Positions 40,762-49,530 of a stretch of 64,000 nt of DNA are shown one piece after another. The stretch is from an uncultured Clostridia bacterium (GTDB lineage Bacteria > Bacillota > Clostridia > TANB77 > CAG-508), in the NCBI GenBank assembly GCA_934149275.1, contig CAKPEG010000004.1:13768-77767 (forward strand), given 5' to 3'. Position 1 is the first letter of the stretch. Each line of letters opens with the position of its first letter. Below the pieces are notes generated by a model, which worked only from the letters and a program-made list of their open reading frames with translations, made no database searches and had not been told where the DNA came from. Both the position numbers and the translations under genes were made by a program.

Positions 40762-41913
40762 ATGACAAAATTTGTTTTAAATGAAACTTCATATTTTGGA
40801 AAAGGGGCAAGAGAAGAATTGCCTAGAGAAATCAAAGAAAGAGGTTTCAAAAAAGTATTAGTAGTAACAGATAAAGCTTTATTTGAAGTAGGAGTAACTG
40901 CAAGAGTAACAGAAGTTTTGGATAAAGCAGGAATTGAGTATTCAGTATACTCAGAAGTTAAACCAAACCCAACAATAAAAAATGTACTAGATGGATTAGC
41001 AAAATGTAAAGAATTTGGAGCTGATGTAATAGTTGCAGTAGGTGGAGGATCTAGTATTGATACTGCAAAAGGAATATCAATATTAATGACAAACCCAGAT
41101 AGAATGGATGTTGTATCATTAAATGGAGCATCAAACACAAAAAATAAAGGATTACCATTAATTGCATTACCAACAACATCAGGAACAGCAGCAGAAGTTA
41201 CAATAAACTATGTAATAACAGATGAAGAAAGAAAAATAAAGATGGTATGTGTTGACCCACACGATATTCCAATCTTAGCAATAGTTGATTCTGATTTAAT
41301 GGCATCAATGCCAAAGTCAATTGCAGCTTCAACAGGAATGGATGCATTAACACATGCAGTAGAAGGATATATCACAAAAGCACACAACACAATGTCAGAT
41401 ATGTTCCATATGAAAGCTATTCAATTAATATTTGCAAACTTACCAGCAGCAGTAAATGATAAAGACGAAAAAGCAATAGAGAATATGGGACTTGCTCAAT
41501 ATATTGCTGGTATGGGATTCTCAAATGTTGGTTTAGGAATTGTTCACTCAATGGCTCATCAATTAGGAGCTGTATATGATACACCACATGGAGTAGCAAA
41601 TGCAATTTTATTACCAACAGTAATGAGATTCAATGGAGCTGTATGTGCAGATAGATTTAGAGAAATCTTAGTTAATATAGGAAGACCTGATGCAGCACAC
41701 TTAAATGATCAAGATGTAATAAATACTTTCGTTTGGATGATTGAAGAATTATCTAAAAAGGTTGGAATTACAATGAGAGTAAAAGATACAGGATGCAAAG
41801 AAGAAGATTTAGAAATGCTTGCAGATAAAGCAATGCAAGATCCTTGCAAACCAGGAAATCCAAGAGAAGTTTCAAAAGAAGATTTCATTAGATTGTTCAG
41901 AGAAGCAATGTAG
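40762..41913 (+). CDS. fucO: Iron-containing alcohol dehydrogenase, lactaldehyde reductase type
   Basis: Group III dehydrogenase; FucO reduces lactaldehyde to 1,2-propanediol with NADH, recycling NAD in anaerobic deoxysugar fermentation. The 383 residues align by eye with E. coli FucO over nearly the whole length: N-terminal LNETSYFGKGA, NAD loop GGGSSIDTAKGI, PTTSGTAAEVTINYVITDEE, the VCVDPHDIP segment, and metal ligands in TGMDALTHAVEGYIT and SNVGLGIVHSMAHQLGA with DTPHGVANAILLP. No fucose-catabolic genes are adjacent, so the natural substrate could be another aldehyde. Confidence 0.88.
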   Translation: MTKFVLNETSYFGKGAREELPREIKERGFKKVLVVTDKALFEVGVTARVTEVLDKAGIEYSVYSEVKPNPTIKNVLDGLAKCKEFGADVIVAVGGGSSIDTAKGISILMTNPDRMDVVSLNGASNTKNKGLPLIALPTTSGTAAEVTINYVITDEERKIKMVCVDPHDIPILAIVDSDLMASMPKSIAASTGMDALTHAVEGYITKAHNTMSDMFHMKAIQLIFANLPAAVNDKDEKAIENMGLAQYIAGMGFSNVGLGIVHSMAHQLGAVYDTPHGVANAILLPTVMRFNGAVCADRFREILVNIGRPDAAHLNDQDVINTFVWMIEELSKKVGITMRVKDTGCKEEDLEMLADKAMQDPCKPGNPREVSKEDFIRLFREAM

Positions 41914-41928
41914 GGTTATATATTCAAT

Positions 41929-42118
41929 GAAAAATTTTATATTAACTTTTTGAATCACCGCGCAGGGACCAAACGAACGAAGTGAGTTCGATTGAAGCAT
42001 TCTACCCGGTTAGAAAATAAAAAATATCAATTGACTATAAAGCCAATTGATATTTTTATTTTCTAAATTTAAAGAATGCAGGGCAGCAAGGTGTGAGAAA
42101 ATTAATATAAAATTTTTC
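41929..42118. repeat. Large nested palindromic element (related to repeat family 1), containing a terminator
   Basis: Perfect 17-bp outer arms GAAAAATTTTATATTAA (41929-41945) and TTAATATAAAATTTTTC (42102-42118). Inside are CACCGCGCAG and GCAAGGTGTG; the GCGCAG and AGCAAGG segments occupy the same relative places as in family 1. GCATTC pairs with GAATGC, and a small CGAAC..GTTCG hairpin lies on the left. At the centre TAGAAAATAAAAAATATCAATTG is split here as TAGAAAATAAAAAATAT plus CAATTG, pairing with CAATTGATATTTTTATTTTC (42011-42065), a strong bidirectional terminator. A second copy of the right end follows to about 42160. Confidence 0.75.
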
Positions 42119-42174
42119 AACCGCGGTGGTTCGAAAAAGCTTAATATAAATTTTTTCTAGAATAAAAGTATAAA

Positions 42175-42300
42175 AAAGAATATTATATTTATTTTTTAGT
42201 GACGCGCAGTTTGAGAGTTTTTACCTAACCTTCTAAACGAAGTTTTGTGGGTGGTAAAATCTCTTAGCAAGAAGCAAAAAATAAATATAATATTCTTTTA
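42175..42300. repeat. Structured intergenic repeat, family 1, copy D
   Basis: Arms AAAAGAATATTATATTT and AAATATAATATTCTTTT. The inner stem reads TTTTTACC/GGTAAAA where copies A and B have TTTTTCCC/GGGAAAA, a compensatory change. GTGACGCGCAGTTTGA and TTAGCAAGAAGC are kept. Together with the element at 41929 it fills the 393-bp gap between fucO and the traX-like gene, which holds no gene. Confidence 0.85.
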
Positions 42301-42307
42301 AAAGTTA

Positions 42308-42997
42308 TTATAGAAATTTTAATAAATCTAAAATAATCAAATGAAGCGGATAGAAACAGTAAAACATCAATTTAATCCTACTACTTGATTTCCCCTTTTT
42401 GCCATTATACGCCAAAATTAAAGTTAACGAAATTACTGAGAAAAACAATTGGAACAAAATATATTGCAAATTAAAAAGTGAAAACGTATAATAAGACATT
42501 TTTTTCATATATAAAATAAACAATAAAAATATTTGAGTAGATACCATATAAAGTTTATTTGCCCTAAAAATATAAAAGCAAACAATCATTAAAACACCAA
42601 AAGCACCATAATCAAACTTTAATAATTCTGAGATTACAGCTAATAGAATTATAAGGGGAATAGAAATATATTTTGATTTTATCTTATCATAAATTCTAAT
42701 TCCAAGTAATCCAAAGGCTAATGTAAAGAAAATATTTAAATATAAGCCGTTAAAAGACCTTCCAACAAATAATAAATAAGCAGGAACTTGTGAAATTACT
42801 CCGAAAACAATTAGTCTAGTCAAATATTTTTTAAAGTTTCTTGTGTGAACATACCCTTCAGAAATTAAAAATGCAAACAAAGGAAAAGCAACTTTTCCAA
42901 TGTAAATCAAAGGAACAGAATACTTTGGATACACGAATGGTATATGGCACAATAACATAGTAAAACAAGCTATAAATTTTAATAAAAATGCTGACAT
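42308..42997 (-). CDS. TraX family membrane protein
   Basis: TraX acetylates F-pilin in conjugative plasmids. Chromosomal homologues in Firmicutes are membrane acyltransferase-like proteins of unknown substrate. The 229 residues form about seven to eight helices. Family marks are the N-terminal LKFIACFTMLLCHIPFV, GKVAFPLFAFLISEGYVHTRNFKKYL and the C-terminal FYCFYPLHLIILDLL. There are no conjugation genes nearby, so a role in modifying a surface polymer is more likely. It ends right against repeat copy D. Confidence 0.88.
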   Translation of the reverse strand: MSAFLLKFIACFTMLLCHIPFVYPKYSVPLIYIGKVAFPLFAFLISEGYVHTRNFKKYLTRLIVFGVISQVPAYLLFVGRSFNGLYLNIFFTLAFGLLGIRIYDKIKSKYISIPLIILLAVISELLKFDYGAFGVLMIVCFYIFRANKLYMVSTQIFLLFILYMKKMSYYTFSLFNLQYILFQLFFSVISLTLILAYNGKKGKSSSRIKLMFYCFYPLHLIILDLLKFL

Positions 42998-43072
42998 AAA
43001 AATACTCCTTATTTTTTTCTATTATTATATCAATTACGAGAAAGATATTTCAATAGAAAATAAGGAGTAAAA

Positions 43073-43900
43073 TTAATCATTACTTTTATTTTTAGAATCA
43101 GCAAAAGTAGTTTTATAAAAATTACAAATTTCACAGTCGTAACAAATAGAAATTTTGTTGCTAAATATATTTTTTAATGTTTTCAAAAATTCATCTTCTT
43201 GACTTAAAACATGAACATACAATTTATTCGGAAGTAAATTAAGAACAGTGTTAAGTACATAATCATTATTAGAAAACGAAATATCAGATAAATATTTTGA
43301 ATCAACAATGTTATTATCAATAGGGATAATGTTTTTATTTTTATCCAACAAAATTGCTTCTTGGTTTAAATAAACTAAGTTAATAACATCAATTTTAGAA
43401 GGTTCAGAGTTTATATAATCACGGAGTAAAGTTATAAACTTATCATATTCTCGATTTATAATAAAATTATTAACAGACAGATCGACCAAATATTCAAGAA
43501 CTTCAATATAATCTTTTAATCGAAAATTAATAAATCCAGAAAGAATCATAGATGGATTATTTTTTATATAATCATATACAGATATAAAAACCAAATCATC
43601 TTTACTTTGCAAATTGTCATCAATAATAGAAGAGGAAATATTAGATATTTGTAATTGTTCATAATCAGAAAAATAGAAATAATTTTTTTTAATAATCTTC
43701 TTAATTAATATTCTTTCATATATAGTAATTATTAAATTAGAAATGAATAATGAAAAATTTTGAATAGAAGATGCATCAAAAGTAAAAACTATCTTATTTT
43801 TTCCTTCTTTAAATTTCACATCTTGTAAATTAAAATTCTTTGAAATATAAGAACAAACTTCGTTATACTCTTTAGAATTTTCAAGAAACAGAGTAAACAT
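43073..43900 (-). CDS. ytxC: Sporulation protein YtxC family
   Basis: A family confined to spore formers, without known biochemical function. The 275 residues contain the recognisable core GFINFRLKDYIEVLEYLVDL followed by NNFIINREYDKFITLLRDYI (about 130-170). The N-terminal region is rich in Ile, Asn and Lys. The C-terminus carries a CYDCEICNFY motif that could bind metal or form disulfides. AGGAGGC precedes the ATG at 43900. It is co-oriented with the traX-like gene 75 bp downstream and isolated by a terminator from the GH57 gene upstream. Confidence 0.82.
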   Translation of the reverse strand: MFTLFLENSKEYNEVCSYISKNFNLQDVKFKEGKNKIVFTFDASSIQNFSLFISNLIITIYERILIKKIIKKNYFYFSDYEQLQISNISSSIIDDNLQSKDDLVFISVYDYIKNNPSMILSGFINFRLKDYIEVLEYLVDLSVNNFIINREYDKFITLLRDYINSEPSKIDVINLVYLNQEAILLDKNKNIIPIDNNIVDSKYLSDISFSNNDYVLNTVLNLLPNKLYVHVLSQEDEFLKTLKNIFSNKISICYDCEICNFYKTTFADSKNKSND

Positions 43901-43957
43901 ACAATAAGCCTCCTACAAAAGTATTATTGACACTTTGTAATAGTTTATTCTAAAAGA

Positions 43958-43990
43958 CAAAAAAAGAGTTTGTCATATTACGACAAACTC
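43958..43990 (-). terminator. Terminator of the GH57 gene
   Basis: On the minus strand GAGTTTGTC and GACAAACTC form a 9-bp stem followed by a long T-run. Confidence 0.85.
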
Positions 43991-44002
43991 AAAATATATA
44001 TT

Positions 44003-45592
44003 TTATTTATAAATTCTATAATCAATATCAGTAAAAATTAAATCTTGCTCATAAATATCATCAACAAATTTTTCATCAATCTTATCATTTTTAATTTGAT
44101 AATACAATTTTGTAAAACGACCGATATGCTGTTTGATTCTCTTTTTAGCATAATCAACCATAGTTCCATTGGTGATAATAAATAGCCAATCACTACTTTG
44201 AGCAAGTAAAAGTTCACGAGCACATTGATTTAATGCCTTTTTTCTTGTACCATCTTCTTCGTCAGGGAACATATTAGCAAGTTCAACCATTCTGTTTCCA
44301 GCTTTGTGAAGATGACGATGAGCATAATCATTTGTTGGATTAAGCCAAACTTCACTATATCCGTTAGCACCCCAACTTGAACGGCAAGGAGAGGCAACTT
44401 GAATATTTGGATGTCTGTCAATATAATCTCCAGGAGTTATAAGACTGAAATTACAATCATCATAATAAATTTTCTTAAATAAAACATATAACCAATAAGG
44501 ACCTTCATACCACCAATGTCCATAAAGTTCAGCATCATAAGGACAAACAACAATAGGAGGAGTATCCATAAATTTTGCAAGTGTATCTATTTGAGCAGTT
44601 CTTGAATCAAGAAAATGACCAGCTTGTCTTTCAGCTGTATCCATAGCCCATCTAGGATTATAATAATCTTTTTCACCAGATTTAGAAGTAATTCTATAAT
44701 ACTTAATTCCAGTATGAACACGCACACCATTAGAAGCAATGTAAGGTTTTATATAATCATAATCTAAATCATATCCAATATCTCTATAAAATTCTCTATA
44801 ATTAAAATCACCTGGGTAACCACAAATAGAACTCCAAACTTGTTTTGAAGACTCGATATCTCTACCAAATGCAACCAAACCACCAGGAGAAACAATAGGT
44901 GCAAATGTTCCATAAAGTGGAGCAGGGTCAGCATATAAAATTCCATGTGATTCTACAATAGCATATTCGATACCAAACTCTTTTAAATATTGATCAGCTT
45001 CAGGAATATATCCACATTCAGGAAGCCAAATTCCACGAGGTTGTCTACCAAAATATTTTTTATATGTTTGAACTCCAACAGCAATTTGAGCTCTAACTGT
45101 TTGAGGAGTAACATAAAGTATAGGAAAATATCCATGCGTAGCACCACAAGTAATAATCTCCAAAAATCCAGCATCTTGAAAATGCTTAAATCCAGTTATT
45201 AAATTGCAATCATAAACATCCCTAAAAACATGTAAATCATTAGAATATCTATCATAATAATATTGAGCTAAATTATGAACTCTTTCATCATAAACCGTTC
45301 TCTTTAATTCTTTTTTTGCAAGCTCAATATGTTTCTTTAAATATTTAATATAACGTTCTTGTAATAATTTGTTATCAAGCATATATAAAAGTGGAGGAGT
45401 CATTGTCATCGTTAATCTAAACTTAACATTTTCTTCTTCTAACTTCTTGAAATTAAGTAATAATGGAATATAAGTTTCAGACATTGCTTCAAAAAGCCAT
45501 TGTTCCTCTAAATAATCTTCACTTTCAGGATGGTGAATAAATGGCAAATGGGCATGAAGTATAAAAGTAACGTATCCTTTATTTTTATCCAT
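44003..45592 (-). CDS. Glycoside hydrolase family 57, 1,4-alpha-glucan branching enzyme type
   Basis: Introduces alpha-1,6 branches into alpha-glucans (AmyC/TT1467 branch of GH57). The 529 residues open with GYVTFILHAHLPFIHHPE. The nucleophile Glu is in RGIWLPECGYIP, the acid/base Asp in VCPYDAELYGHWWYEGP, and ITCGATHGYFPIL and SPCRSSWGANGYSEVWLNP are branching-enzyme marks. The C-terminal helical region includes LLLAQSSDWLFIITNGTM. It is minus-strand, downstream of the DUF4912 gene and facing away from the GT4 gene: a glucan-making cluster that complements GlgP at 23898. Confidence 0.92.
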   Translation of the reverse strand: MDKNKGYVTFILHAHLPFIHHPESEDYLEEQWLFEAMSETYIPLLLNFKKLEEENVKFRLTMTMTPPLLYMLDNKLLQERYIKYLKKHIELAKKELKRTVYDERVHNLAQYYYDRYSNDLHVFRDVYDCNLITGFKHFQDAGFLEIITCGATHGYFPILYVTPQTVRAQIAVGVQTYKKYFGRQPRGIWLPECGYIPEADQYLKEFGIEYAIVESHGILYADPAPLYGTFAPIVSPGGLVAFGRDIESSKQVWSSICGYPGDFNYREFYRDIGYDLDYDYIKPYIASNGVRVHTGIKYYRITSKSGEKDYYNPRWAMDTAERQAGHFLDSRTAQIDTLAKFMDTPPIVVCPYDAELYGHWWYEGPYWLYVLFKKIYYDDCNFSLITPGDYIDRHPNIQVASPCRSSWGANGYSEVWLNPTNDYAHRHLHKAGNRMVELANMFPDEEDGTRKKALNQCARELLLAQSSDWLFIITNGTMVDYAKKRIKQHIGRFTKLYYQIKNDKIDEKFVDDIYEQDLIFTDIDYRIYK

Positions 45593-45703
45593 AAAAATCT
45601 CCTTTATTTTTTAAGTGTAATAATAAAAAGCTTATATAAAATTCTTCAATAGAAAAAGGCAAAAGCAATTAATTAAATTTAAAAACATAGCTTTTGCCAA
45701 ATC

Positions 45704-46633
45704 TTATTTAAAAGTAGAAGTAGGATTTCCAGAAGATGGATTACTTAAACTAAAGATATTAGATAAGTTTTCTACTTGATAAATTTCTTTATACAAACTA
45801 TAAAAATCAATTAATTTGTTATTAGCTAAAATACGACGTGTATCTTTATAAGTTTCTTCATTTGTTTTTACATTTCTATATTTAACCTTTGGTTTAACTT
45901 CATCAAGAAGAACATGATCATTAGGCATAACTAAATTATTTGAAAAAGTAACTGGAATTATAGAATTAACATCTTCTATAGGTGGTAATTCAGGATTTCT
46001 TTTTGCATAATCTTTAAAGCGTCTACCAAGTTCAACATAATATTCACTACGAGAATCAGATAAGTGAATATACCAACTATTTGCGAAATCATTAATTTCA
46101 ATTTCCTGAGAATAGTTTAAAGTTTTATTATGAACTATTAAAACGGGATAAGTATCATTAAAGAAGTATTCCCCGTATTTTTCTTTATATTTTTCTCTAT
46201 CAGCGTCTGAAAGATCCCAATAAACAAATAAAATTTTTGGAGTCTGAGCCAAAATTTTAACAACCGTTTCATTATAACGATAAGGTAAATCATAATATTC
46301 TAAAACACTAGCAAAATCCTTTTTTTCTTCTTTTTTAGTCTTTTTAGAAATACTTTTCTTACGAGCCGTTGCTAAAGATGGAACTTTAACAATTTTTGTT
46401 TTTCTAGTCTTTGACTTAGTAGATGTACTTTTTTTAGAAGATACTGATTTTGACTTTTTTATAGAACTTTCTTTAGTATCTTTCAAAACTGCCTTATCAG
46501 ATTTAGAAGTTGACTTAGACTGCTTAGAAACTTTTTTAACTGGAGTCTTAGATGTTTTAGATTTACTTGCTGTTACTTTTTTTACTTTGTCTTTTATATC
46601 ATCTTTTTTAGATTCTTTGTCGATTCTAGGCAT
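45704..46633 (-). CDS. DUF4912 protein with long basic Lys/Ser tail
   Basis: The 309 residues split into two parts. Residues 1-105 are a low-complexity Lys/Ser/Thr tail (repeated SKSTSK, KKVSK and SVSSKKS type elements) that could bind nucleic acid, RNA or acidic polymers. The DUF4912 domain (about 110-250) has LPYRYNETVVKILAQTPKIL followed by FVYWDLSD, and SWYIHLSDSRSEYYVELGRR. DUF4912 genes commonly sit beside GH57 branching enzymes and GT4 transferases, as here. Function unknown. AGGAGG lies about 8 nt before the ATG. Confidence 0.82.
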   Translation of the reverse strand: MPRIDKESKKDDIKDKVKKVTASKSKTSKTPVKKVSKQSKSTSKSDKAVLKDTKESSIKKSKSVSSKKSTSTKSKTRKTKIVKVPSLATARKKSISKKTKKEEKKDFASVLEYYDLPYRYNETVVKILAQTPKILFVYWDLSDADREKYKEKYGEYFFNDTYPVLIVHNKTLNYSQEIEINDFANSWYIHLSDSRSEYYVELGRRFKDYAKRNPELPPIEDVNSIIPVTFSNNLVMPNDHVLLDEVKPKVKYRNVKTNEETYKDTRRILANNKLIDFYSLYKEIYQVENLSNIFSLSNPSSGNPTSTFK

Positions 46634-46844
46634 GCATTTTTTCCTCCTTTGTAAAATTAATAATACTTATACAATAATATATATAATTTTAAAAAAATAC
46701 AAGACTAAAATCAAAAAAATGTCGATAAAATAATTTTTTTGCAATTTCCTATTTACTTTTATTTTTTTATTATATAAAATAATCACTAGAGAAATTATTT
46801 ACTAAAGAAAAATAATAAAAAAACGAAAGGGGCTATTGAAAAAA

Positions 46845-48137
46845 ATGAAAATTTTAATGTTGTCATGGGAGTATCCACCAAGAATTGTAGGAGGAATATC
46901 AAGAGTCGTACATGATTTATCTCAAAGACTAATCAAAGATGGACACGAAGTAACAGTTGTTACATATAAGGACGGAGATGTACCATACTTTGAGGATGAT
47001 AATGGAGTAAAAGTTTATAGAGTTGACAATTATATGATTAGCCCTAATAACTTTATAGACTGGATAATGCAAATGAATTTCAATTTAGTTGCAAAAGCAA
47101 GTGAAATCATAAATAAAGAAGGAAAATTTGATGTAATTCATGCACATGATTGGTTAGTTGCATATGCAGCAAAATCATTAAAAAATTCATACGATATTCC
47201 AATAGTTGCAACAATACATGCAACAGAAGCTGGAAGGAATAGCGGAATTCATGATGAGACTCAAAGATATATAAATGATACTGAATGGATGTTAACATAT
47301 GAAGCAACAGAAGTAATAGTAAATAGTAATTATATGAAAAGTGAACTTCAAAGACTTTTCGGATTACCATATGAAAAAATAAATGTTGTTCCAAACGGAA
47401 TAACACAAACTAATTTTGCAGGATATGAAAGAGATTATGAATTTAGAAGACAATTTGCAGCAGATAACGAAAAAATAATCTTATTCTCAGGAAGATTAGT
47501 ATATGAAAAGGGAATTCAAAATTTAATAGCAGCAATGCCAAAAATATTACAAGGATATAATGATGCAAAACTAGTAATAGCAGGACGAGGAGGAATGTTA
47601 GACGAGTTACGTGCACAAGTTGATTACCTAGGAATATCTAATAAAGTATATTTCACAGGATACTTAGATCATAAGACATTATGCAAAATGTATAAATGCG
47701 CTGATGTATCAGTATTTCCAAGTACATATGAACCATTTGGAATTGTTGCACTAGAAGCAATGCTTGCAGGTATTCCAGTAGTTGTATCAGATGTTGGAGG
47801 ACTAAACGAAATTGTAGATCACGGAGTAAACGGAATGAAGAGCTATGCTGGAAATCCAAACTCATTAGCAGACTCAATTCTTTCATTATTATATAATCCA
47901 CAATTATGTGCCAATGTTGTAAAACAAGCAAAACTAGATGTTAAAAATAAATATAATTGGACAAAGATAGCACAAGACACACACTTTACATATCAAAAAG
48001 CAATTTGCCAAACAATGGCAGAAAAACAAGCTCGTCAAATTGCACAAGAAGAAGCACAAAAAACAAAGAAAGCAAAAAATTCAGAAAAAGAAATTACAAA
48101 CTTACTTGGATTCAAGAAAAGACAAGCTTATGCATAG
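46845..48137 (+). CDS. GT4 family glycosyltransferase, glycogen-synthase-like
   Basis: A GT-B fold transferase probably extending an alpha-glucan from a nucleotide sugar. The N-terminal domain starts MKILMLSWEYPPRIVGGISR and has FDVIHAHDWLVAYAAK. The C-terminal domain has ILFSGRLVYEKGIQNLI, KVYFTGYL and the donor-binding E-x7-E motif in YEPFGIVALEAMLAGIPVV. A Lys/Gln-rich tail follows. The ATG at 46845 agrees with family starts; a TTG at 46836 is too close to AAAGGGG. It is divergent from DUF4912-GH57, completing the glucan cluster. Confidence 0.88.
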   Translation: MKILMLSWEYPPRIVGGISRVVHDLSQRLIKDGHEVTVVTYKDGDVPYFEDDNGVKVYRVDNYMISPNNFIDWIMQMNFNLVAKASEIINKEGKFDVIHAHDWLVAYAAKSLKNSYDIPIVATIHATEAGRNSGIHDETQRYINDTEWMLTYEATEVIVNSNYMKSELQRLFGLPYEKINVVPNGITQTNFAGYERDYEFRRQFAADNEKIILFSGRLVYEKGIQNLIAAMPKILQGYNDAKLVIAGRGGMLDELRAQVDYLGISNKVYFTGYLDHKTLCKMYKCADVSVFPSTYEPFGIVALEAMLAGIPVVVSDVGGLNEIVDHGVNGMKSYAGNPNSLADSILSLLYNPQLCANVVKQAKLDVKNKYNWTKIAQDTHFTYQKAICQTMAEKQARQIAQEEAQKTKKAKNSEKEITNLLGFKKRQAYA

Positions 48138-48153
48138 AATGAAAAAGTTTTAC

Positions 48154-48182
48154 AAAAGAGAGCATATCAAGCTCTCTTTTTG
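48154..48182 (+). terminator. Terminator of the GT4 gene
   Basis: AAAAGAGAGC-ATATCAA-GCTCTCTTTT plus TT. Confidence 0.85.
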
Positions 48183-48183
48183 C

Positions 48184-48216
48184 ATAATAGAGAAGTTCTT
48201 AGAACATCCTATTATA
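48184..48216 (+). repeat. Fragment of repeat family 2 (first hairpin only)
   Basis: CATAATAG..AAGTTCT-T-AGAAC..CTATTATATA resembles the first hairpin of the copies at 20944 and 28911. The other two hairpins are absent. Confidence 0.6.
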
Positions 48217-48245
48217 TAAATACATTAAGAAAGGAAGATTTTTAA

Positions 48246-48581
48246 ATGAACGTATACGATGAAGTTAACAATTTAGCTAGAGCATTAAAAGAATGTAGAG
48301 AATTTACAGAATACAAAGAAGCAAAAGATAAAGTAAAATCAGTAGAAGGATTAAGAACAAAAATAGATGAATTTGAGAAAATAAGATATGAAGAACAACT
48401 ATTAGCTTTGCAAGGTGAAAAACAATCAGAAGAAAAAATGAAGAAATTGCAAGAATTATATCAAATTTTAGTACAAAATCCTGATGTTAAAGATTATTTT
48501 GATAAAGAAGTAAGATTTAATGTTATGATGGCAGATGTAAACAAAATTATAGGGGATGCAATTAAAGATGTTTTGCAGTAG
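48246..48581 (+). CDS. ylbF: YlbF family regulator
   Basis: A small helical protein. In Bacillus YlbF acts with YmcA and YaaT (Y-complex) to influence RNase Y, competence and sporulation entry. The 111 residues show the family pattern: MNVYDEVNNLARALKECREF, YKEAKDKVKSVEGLRTKIDEF, a KKLQELYQILVQNPDVKDYF stretch and the C-terminal MADVNKIIGDAI. AGGAAG precedes the ATG. Its placement before sigH fits a link to stationary-phase control, though sigH has its own promoter. Confidence 0.9.
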   Translation: MNVYDEVNNLARALKECREFTEYKEAKDKVKSVEGLRTKIDEFEKIRYEEQLLALQGEKQSEEKMKKLQELYQILVQNPDVKDYFDKEVRFNVMMADVNKIIGDAIKDVLQ

Positions 48582-48598
48582 AAAATTCGCTTAAAGTA

Positions 48599-48627
48599 TT
48601 GACATGTAAACATTTTCCAAATATAAT
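48599..48627 (+). promoter_or_regulatory. Consensus SigA promoter of sigH
   Basis: TTGACA (48599-48604), 17-bp spacer, TATAAT (48622-48627): a perfect consensus. Confidence 0.85.
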
Positions 48628-48649
48628 ACAAAGAGATTAAGCAGAAGGA

Positions 48650-49306
48650 ATGGTAAAAAACGTAATGCAAAATTTATATTTTCAAAAAGAAGAATATAAT
48701 AATTTAGACGATAATGAAGTAATTACTAAAATAAAACAAGGCGATAAAAAAGCCTTGAATTATTTGTTAGACAAGTATACAGATGTAGTTAGCATGAAAG
48801 CAGGTAAATATTTCATTGTTGGAGCTGAGAAAGAGGATATTATCCAAGAGGGATTAATAGGCCTTTTTAAAGCGATTAAAAGTTTTAATCCTGAAAAACA
48901 AAGCTCTTTTAAAACTTTTGCTAATCTATGTATTGAAAGACAGTTACAAACAGCAATAAAATCTTCTATGAGACAAAAACACATGCCACTAAATTCTTAT
49001 CTATCATTAAATATATCAGCATATGATGAAAATGAAGATACAAGTTTATTAGAAGTCTTTGAAACAGAAAACGCAGCTGAGGATCCGCTAGATATAGTTA
49101 CAAAAAAAGAATATTATAACTTTGTTGAAGACAGAATAGAAGAGACATTAAGTGACTTTGAAAAACAAGTGTTGCATAGATATACAAACGGAGAAAGCTA
49201 CACACAAATTGCAGAAAGACTAAATGCACCAGTAAAATCAGTAGACAATGCAATTCAAAGAATTAGAAAGAAAACAGTAAAAAATATATTGAACTATGAA
49301 GAATAG
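48650..49306 (+). CDS. sigH: RNA polymerase sporulation sigma factor SigH
   Basis: Directs transcription of early sporulation genes at the start of stationary phase. The 218 residues contain region 2 (LLDKYTDVVSMKAGKYFIVG, then EDIIQEGLIGLFKAIKSFNP, FKTFANLCIERQLQTAIK). The region 4 helix-turn-helix reads LSDFEKQVLHRYTNGESYTQ and IAERLNAPVKSVDNAIQRIRKK. AGAAGGAA precedes the ATG at 48650. A consensus SigA promoter drives it. The stop lies only 11 bp before a tRNA gene. Confidence 0.95.
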   Translation: MVKNVMQNLYFQKEEYNNLDDNEVITKIKQGDKKALNYLLDKYTDVVSMKAGKYFIVGAEKEDIIQEGLIGLFKAIKSFNPEKQSSFKTFANLCIERQLQTAIKSSMRQKHMPLNSYLSLNISAYDENEDTSLLEVFETENAAEDPLDIVTKKEYYNFVEDRIEETLSDFEKQVLHRYTNGESYTQIAERLNAPVKSVDNAIQRIRKKTVKNILNYEE

Positions 49307-49317
49307 TTCAAAACTAT

Positions 49318-49393
49318 GCTTTCATAGCTCAGTAGGTAGAGCACATCCATGGTAAGGATGGGGTCGCCAGTTCGATTCTGGCTGAAAGCTCCA
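49318..49393 (+). tRNA. tRNA-Thr (anticodon GGT)
   Basis: A complete cloverleaf: acceptor GCTTTCA/TGAAAGC, D stem GCTC/GAGC, anticodon stem CATCC/GGATG with loop ATGGTAA (anticodon GGT reading ACC and ACT), T arm GCCAG-TTCGATT-CTGGC, discriminator T and encoded CCA. The gene starts 11 bp after the sigH stop, so it is probably processed from the sigH transcript. Confidence 0.96.
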
Positions 49394-49400
49394 AAATATA

Positions 49401-49442
49401 AAGCTCTGTAACTCACTAATTATAAGGAATTACAGAGTTTTT
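49401..49442 (+). terminator. Terminator of sigH-tRNA-Thr
   Basis: CTCTGTAA (49404-49411) pairs with TTACAGAG (49430-49437), followed by TTTTT. Confidence 0.8.
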
Positions 49443-49489
49443 AGTTTGAGAGTTAATGCAATTTTAATGTAATAAAATTCTGCAACATA

Positions 49490-49516
49490 AAAGCAGGTGT
49501 CAATGACACCTGCTTT
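49490..49516 (-). terminator. Terminator of the 49531-50187 gene
   Basis: AAAGCAGGTGTCA and TGACACCTGCTTT form a perfect 13-bp stem with a one-base loop region. Confidence 0.8.
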
Positions 49517-49530
49517 GCTTCAGCTTCATA

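Noticed and set aside
42308..42997. TraX-like gene as a sign of a conjugative element
   Set aside because: No other transfer genes, integrase or attachment sites are nearby; TraX homologues are common chromosomal genes in Firmicutes.
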